9,002 bases of DNA from SIG622 sp045652245 (GTDB lineage Bacteria > Bacillota > Clostridia > Oscillospirales > CAG-382), in contig JAZRTY010000011.1 in assembly GCA_045652245.1 (NCBI GenBank), positions 1-9,002 of the forward strand. Reading direction: 5' to 3'. The notes below the pieces were generated by a model. It did no database searches and was not told where the DNA came from. It saw only the letters and a list, made by a program, of their open reading frames with translations. This document shows positions 5,180 to 9,002 of this stretch, in pieces. The translations under genes and the position numbers were made by a program. Every line of letters begins with the position of its first letter. Position 1 is the first letter of the stretch.

Positions 5180-6562
5180 ATGGCTACTACGGGATTTTGG
5201 CCTATTAAAGGCTCGTTAAGGGATGTTATAAAATATGCAGACAATCCCGACAAGACCACTAATCCAAAGTATCTTGATGATGACTTGGCTGCTGTTCTCA
5301 AATATGCAGAAAACGATGATAAAACAGATATGAAAATGTTTGTAAGCGGTATCAACTGCTTGGCGGTACGAGCTTATGAGCAGATGATGATAACAAAACG
5401 GCATTTTGGGAAAACGGGCGGAAATGTGGCATATCACGGCTATCAGAGTTTTAAGTCAGGCGAAGTTACACCTAAAGAAGCTCACGATATAGGACTTGAA
5501 ACTGCACGGCGTATGTGGGGCAAGGATTATGAGGTTGTTGTTACAACACATCTAAACACCGACAACATACATAACCACATTGTCATAAATTCCGTATCCT
5601 TCAAAACAGGATTAAAGTTTGAGAACCATATTTCAGACCATATCCGTCTGAGAGAAATATCCGATGCAGTATGTAAGGAATACGAAAAATCGGTCATTGA
5701 GGGAGCAAAATTTTACAACGCCGAGAAAAATGCATATTGGGTACATAAGCACGGCGGTAAAACCCGTAGAGATATTCTCCGTGAAGATGTTGACGATGCA
5801 ATAAATAATTCGGCTAACTATATGGAATTTGTCGCTCTTATGAAAAATAAAGGATATATTTTTTCGAGGTCTGAAATGACAGACCATCCTTCCGTTAAGG
5901 CACCAACTTGGGAAAGAGCTATACGATTTGATAAATTGGGTGACGATTACAAAAAGAGCAAAATCATAGAAAGAATTGCTCAAACGGGCAATCGTGCTCA
6001 TTTCAATCAGTTCAGCGAGCCCTACAAGAAAACGAGAGCTAAATATCGTCAAACACCACTTCAAGAACTTGAGTATCAACTACGGCGTGTGAAATATATG
6101 GATACCCTTGAAGCTCTGTTCTATTTATTTATGGAACTCTTAAAGCCAAGTACACCAAAACCAAACTACACACCTCCGTTATCTCCGGAGCTAAGACAAG
6201 AGATACGAAAACTTGAACAATATCAAAAGCAATTCAGGCTCTTGCACGATGAGAATATCAACACCGTGCCGGAGCTTGAAGCATTTATAGGCAAATTATC
6301 AATGCAGATATCCGAACTTGAAGAAGAACGCTCGAAAACGGATAACAAACGCAGGCGAGCAAAAACCGATGAGGAAACAAAAGCATATTATGCTGAAATC
6401 AGAGGTATATCCGCACAGATAAAGCCTATACGGGATAGGCTCAAAATCGCTAAAGCGACTTTGGAAACTGTGCCGAAAGTACAACGACTACTTGATATTG
6501 AACGAAATATGGAAAGCAAAATCAAAATTAAAGACAAGAAAAAGGAGGAAAAGTTACGATGA
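5180..6562 (+). CDS. Relaxase / mobilization nuclease, MOBP-like
   Basis: A 460-residue protein with the relaxase layout. The putative nicking tyrosine is Y19 in GSLRDVIKYADNPDKT. A histidine motif YHGYQSF lies at about 85-91. The metal-binding three-His motif is HLNTDNIHNHIVIN at 124-137 (H124, H131, H133). The C-terminal part (about 335-460) is a charged coiled coil ending in a Lys-rich tail. Relaxases nick one strand at oriT through the tyrosine and carry it into the recipient. The frame also extends to ATG 5066 inside the MobC-like gene, but ATG 5180, after AAGGGAG, places the family-typical MATT start 18 residues before the tyrosine. The gene overlaps the next by 4 bp. No type IV secretion genes are present here, so mobilization by another element is inferred. 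Confidence 0.9.
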   Translation: MATTGFWPIKGSLRDVIKYADNPDKTTNPKYLDDDLAAVLKYAENDDKTDMKMFVSGINCLAVRAYEQMMITKRHFGKTGGNVAYHGYQSFKSGEVTPKEAHDIGLETARRMWGKDYEVVVTTHLNTDNIHNHIVINSVSFKTGLKFENHISDHIRLREISDAVCKEYEKSVIEGAKFYNAEKNAYWVHKHGGKTRRDILREDVDDAINNSANYMEFVALMKNKGYIFSRSEMTDHPSVKAPTWERAIRFDKLGDDYKKSKIIERIAQTGNRAHFNQFSEPYKKTRAKYRQTPLQELEYQLRRVKYMDTLEALFYLFMELLKPSTPKPNYTPPLSPELRQEIRKLEQYQKQFRLLHDENINTVPELEAFIGKLSMQISELEEERSKTDNKRRRAKTDEETKAYYAEIRGISAQIKPIRDRLKIAKATLETVPKVQRLLDIERNMESKIKIKDKKKEEKLR

Positions 6563-7404
6563 GAAATGTTACATATATAGAAGTTGAAAAATTAAAACCC
6601 TTTGAAAACCACCCATACTATGTAAAGGACGATGATGAAATGATGAATTTAACACAAAGCATAAAGGAGAACGGAATACTTTCTCCGCTTATTGTAAGAC
6701 CTATTGAAAACAACGAATATGAGGTAATATCGGGACACCGAAGATTACACGCAGGTATTAAGGCAGGAATGGATAAAGTTCCTGCCTTAATTTATGAAAT
6801 GGACAAAGATGCCGCCGTTATTGCATTGGTTGACAGTAACCTGCACAGAGATAATGTTTTGCCGAGTGAACGGGCATTTGCTTACAAAATGAAAATGGAA
6901 GCCTTATCACATCAGGGCAAACGCACAGATTTAACTTCGGCACAAGTTGAGCCGAAGTTAAGTGCTGAGATTATAGGCGAAAGCGAAAACATCAGCAGAG
7001 AAACCGTAAAACGATACATACGCTTGACTAACCTTTTGCCGAAGCTTTTGGAATATGTGGACGAAGGGCGAATTGCTTTCACTCCGGCGGTTGAGCTTTC
7101 ATACCTCAATGATATTGAGCAACAAGATTTGATACAAACCATTGAGAGTGAGGATTGCACCCCGTCATTATCTCAGGCGGTGCGTATGAAAAAGTTAAGT
7201 CAGGTAGGAGCCCTTGACGATGATAAAATCCTTGAAATTATGTCGGAAGAAAAAGCAAATCAAAAGGAACGCATAAAAATCCCAACGGAGCGTGTAAGAA
7301 AGTTCTTCCCAAAGAATTATACAAATTCTCAGATTGAAGATGAAATTGTACGGCTTTGCGAAGCTCATTATAAACGCAGACAACGGCAACAGCCTGAAAG
7401 GTAA
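6559..7404 (+). CDS. ParB/Spo0J-like nuclease-fold DNA-binding protein
   Basis: A 281-residue protein with a ParB N-terminal domain. Residues 1-16 (MRNVTYIEVEKLKPFE) match the typical entry strand; NLTQSIKENGILSPLIVRP covers 30-48; EYEVISGHRRLHAGIKAG (53-70) contains the GHRR motif, which in ParB proteins binds CTP. A helix-turn-helix-like segment follows at about 138-158 (SENISRETVKRYIRLTNLLP). The C-terminal region is basic. The gene overlaps the relaxase by 4 bp (ATGA), so the two are translationally coupled. No ParA-type ATPase is visible, so it may act as a DNA-binding regulator or stability factor rather than in classical ParABS. A perfect 11-bp inverted repeat lies within the coding region (6931-6961). 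Confidence 0.85.
   Translation: MRNVTYIEVEKLKPFENHPYYVKDDDEMMNLTQSIKENGILSPLIVRPIENNEYEVISGHRRLHAGIKAGMDKVPALIYEMDKDAAVIALVDSNLHRDNVLPSERAFAYKMKMEALSHQGKRTDLTSAQVEPKLSAEIIGESENISRETVKRYIRLTNLLPKLLEYVDEGRIAFTPAVELSYLNDIEQQDLIQTIESEDCTPSLSQAVRMKKLSQVGALDDDKILEIMSEEKANQKERIKIPTERVRKFFPKNYTNSQIEDEIVRLCEAHYKRRQRQQPER
6931..6961 (+). repeat. Perfect 11-bp inverted repeat within the ParB-like gene
   Basis: TTAACTTCGGC (6931-6941) and GCCGAAGTTAA (6951-6961) are exact reverse complements around a 9-nt spacer. They cover the codons for DLTSAQVEPKLSA. It does not match the known Spo0J parS consensus TGTTTCACGTGAAACA. Confidence 0.6.
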
Positions 7405-7414
7405 GGTGATTTAT

Positions 7415-7672
7415 ATGACAAAGAAAATAACTTTACAGCCTATCCCGATAATTGTGGTTGATAGATTAAGGCTTGATGAAAATGAAAGTTTTGAAAATCT
7501 CAAGCACTACCTTGATATAAATAAGAAACAACGCCATAAAGTAAAATATCCGCTTGACGAGCTTAATTTTACAACTAAAATCGGCAAAACGGAATATGAG
7601 GTGTCAACGAGCTTTGATATGTCGGGAAAGCACACTTTATTGGAACAATTCAAAAATTTAATACTTTCATAA
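7415..7672 (+). CDS. TnpW-like small protein upstream of the recombinase
   Basis: An 85-residue protein. Its C-terminal part (about 52-85: FTTKIGKTEYEVSTSFDMSG, then HTLLEQFKNLILS) has the pattern I associate with transposon-encoded TnpW-family proteins: IGxTxYxVxxxF, a short linker, then a helix ending in ILS or LIL. These small proteins sit just before tnpX-type recombinases in Tn4451-like elements, and that is the position here. Their biochemical role is not established. The N-terminal 45 residues are an extra segment compared with the short family members. Start: the frame extends to 7334 inside the ParB-like gene, but ATG 7415 follows AAGGTGAT at 4 nt and is preferred. It lies 10 bp after the ParB-like stop. 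Confidence 0.65.
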   Translation: MTKKITLQPIPIIVVDRLRLDENESFENLKHYLDINKKQRHKVKYPLDELNFTTKIGKTEYEVSTSFDMSGKHTLLEQFKNLILS

Positions 7673-7674
7673 AA

Positions 7675-7703
7675 TTGTAGAACTTTGTCGGGCATTGTAT
7701 AAT
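7675..7703 (+). promoter_or_regulatory. Promoter of the serine recombinase gene
   Basis: TTGTAG (7675-7680), a 17-nt spacer and a perfect TATAAT (7698-7703), 54 bp before the recombinase ATG. The -10 lies inside a long dyad-symmetric sequence (7689-7727), so a bound repressor there could block it. Confidence 0.55.
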
Positions 7704-7727
7704 GGTTTATACCTTATGCAATGCTCG
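7689..7727 (+). promoter_or_regulatory. Dyad-symmetric operator-like sequence over the recombinase -10 box
   Basis: Arms 7689-7702 (CGGGCATTGTATAA) and 7714-7727 (TTATGCAATGCTCG) match at 12 of 14 positions around an 11-nt spacer. Both mismatches are G-U compatible in RNA, so readthrough transcripts from upstream would form a 14-bp hairpin followed by GTTTAGTTT. It could therefore be an operator, an attenuator, or both. Confidence 0.5.
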
Positions 7728-7756
7728 GTTTAGTTTAGGAAGGAGAATTAACAAAG

Positions 7757-9002
7757 ATGAAAAAACAAACCGAGAAAAATGAAAAAATTACAGCCCTATA
7801 TTGCAGACTATCACAAGATGACGGCAGAGAGGGCGAAAGCAACAGTATATCAAACCAAAAGGAAATTTTATTGCAGTATGCAAAGCAACACGGATTTTTA
7901 CATCCTGAATTTTTCGTGGATGACGGAATTTCGGGTACAACTTTTATGCGTCCTGATTTTCAGCGTATGCAGAAGATGGCAGAAAACGGAGAAATCTCCA
8001 CAATCATTGTAAAGGATTTAAGCCGTTTCGGAAGAAACTATCTCGAAGTCGGTGAATACCTTGAAATCACATATCCAACTCTTGGAATAAGATTTATAGC
8101 CATTCAGGAAAACGTTGATACGATGAATAACACCGGTACAGAAATGATGCCATTCAACAACATATTCAATGAATGGTATGCCGCACAAACGAGCAAAAAA
8201 ATCCGTGCAGTACAAAAAGCAAAGGCAGACAAAGGTGAAAGGGTTTCAGCATCTGTTCCCTATGGATACAAAAAATCGCCTGATAATCCTAAACAATGGA
8301 TTATAGACGAGCCTGCTGCCGAAGTGGTACGATACATATATCAGCTTTGTCTTGACGGATTGGGACCGACACAAATTGCAAAACGATTGCGTGCAGAGAA
8401 AATACTTTGCCCGACAGCTTATTTTGAGTCGATTGGTAAAGCTACCGCTAACAAAGTTCCTTCTGACCCTTATAGATGGTGTGGAGATACAACCAAAAGA
8501 ATTATTGACAACAGGCAATATACCGGATGCACAATAAACTTTATGAGCTCTCTGATAAGCTATAAAATTCACAAAAGACTTCCAAATGATGAAAGTGAGT
8601 GGCAAATCATCCCCAATACGCAGGAAGCCATTATAGACGAAACTACTTGGGAGCGTGTGCAGGATCTTCGCAAAAACAGACGGAGGAATACTGCAACGGG
8701 CAGAGAAAGTATTTTTTCAGGCTTGGTATATTGTGCCGATTGTGGCTCTAAATTATATTTCTGTGCTTCAAAGAGCATAACTGAAAAACAAGAGTTTTAC
8801 AGATGTGCTGCTTATAAAGAAAATACGGGAACTTGTTCTATACATTATATCCGTGATATTGTACTCCGTCAGCTTGTTTTGGAAACGATTCAAAAGGTTG
8901 CAGAATTTGTGCAAGGCTTTGAACCCGTATTTGTATATCTATTTGCAAAGAAAAATGCTGAAGGCAGAGAGAAAAATATCCGTTCCATGAAGCTAAAAGC
9001 AG
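7757..9002 (+). CDS. tnpX-like: Large serine recombinase, TnpX-type, 3' end beyond the window
   Basis: 415 codons are open from ATG 7757 to the window edge with no stop. The N-terminal resolvase domain shows the catalytic serine S19 in ALYCRLSQDDG, DDGISGTTFMRPDFQRM (55-71) and the active-site arginines in KDLSRFGRNYLEVG (86-99; R90, R93). The recombinase domain follows (VPYGYKKSPDN at 167-177, GLGPTQIAKRL at 201-211). A zinc-ribbon has C326, C329, C350 and C360 (YCADCGSKL, YRCAAYKENTGTC). This is the architecture of the large serine recombinases that excise and insert Tn4451-type elements without an inverted repeat. The GGAAGGAG site at 7738-7745 lies 11 nt before the start. It is the last gene of the plus-strand run and likely marks one end of the element, just to the right. 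Confidence 0.93.
   Translation, partial: MKKQTEKNEKITALYCRLSQDDGREGESNSISNQKEILLQYAKQHGFLHPEFFVDDGISGTTFMRPDFQRMQKMAENGEISTIIVKDLSRFGRNYLEVGEYLEITYPTLGIRFIAIQENVDTMNNTGTEMMPFNNIFNEWYAAQTSKKIRAVQKAKADKGERVSASVPYGYKKSPDNPKQWIIDEPAAEVVRYIYQLCLDGLGPTQIAKRLRAEKILCPTAYFESIGKATANKVPSDPYRWCGDTTKRIIDNRQYTGCTINFMSSLISYKIHKRLPNDESEWQIIPNTQEAIIDETTWERVQDLRKNRRRNTATGRESIFSGLVYCADCGSKLYFCASKSITEKQEFYRCAAYKENTGTCSIHYIRDIVLRQLVLETIQKVAEFVQGFEPVFVYLFAKKNAEGREKNIRSMKLKA

Noticed and set aside
7779..8012. 77-codon plus ORF inside the recombinase gene
   Set aside because: Out-of-frame shadow of the recombinase, whose frame from 7757 carries all catalytic motifs.

Overview
The window is AT-rich DNA with strong GGAGG-type ribosome sites and short intergenic gaps. 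The gene content (ParM-like actin, MOBP relaxase, ParB-like protein, TnpW-like protein, TnpX-type large serine recombinase) is typical of integrative mobilizable or conjugative elements of gut Clostridia (Ruminococcaceae/Lachnospiraceae type). I assign this from gene content and style, not from any database match.

Layout. (1) 1-142, minus strand: the 5' end of a gene for an exported protein. It is preceded (143-390) by a good sigma-A promoter and an unusually structured leader RNA of about 210 nt. The leader ends in an intrinsic terminator that can be opposed by an antiterminator, so it looks like a riboswitch-type control region. This part may be host chromosome rather than element. (2) 445-2543, minus strand: a two-gene operon with its own promoter and a strong terminator stem, encoding a zinc-finger-like protein (DUF6076-like) and a sigma-70-like factor. 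(3) 2786-4049, plus strand: a ParM-like actin and a small ParR-like DNA-binding partner, overlapping by 8 bp. They are preceded by a repeat-containing intergenic region (possible centromere/operator) and followed by a cluster of three RNA hairpins. (4) 4232-4636: an ORF of unknown family interrupted by an in-frame TAA at codon 32. (5) 4637-4779: a hairpin-rich non-coding stretch carrying an ATCCTGC nic-like sequence, the best oriT candidate. (6) 4780-9002, plus strand: a compact mobilization/maintenance/recombination run of MobC/NikA-like protein, MOBP relaxase, ParB-like protein, TnpW-like protein and a TnpX-type serine recombinase that runs off the right edge.

Working model. The recombinase excises and integrates the element. 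The relaxase and its ribbon-helix-helix partner nick oriT and are mobilized by transfer machinery not present here. The ParM/ParR-like pair and the ParB-like protein may keep the excised circle or multicopy form in the cell. The sigma-like factor could control element genes. No transfer apparatus, resistance or obvious cargo gene is visible in this window.

Most noteworthy: the leader RNA at 143-357, the nonsense-interrupted ORF, the oriT candidates, the dyad-symmetric recombinase promoter, and the sigma-like/zinc-finger operon. All structures were read by eye; none was folded or searched computationally.
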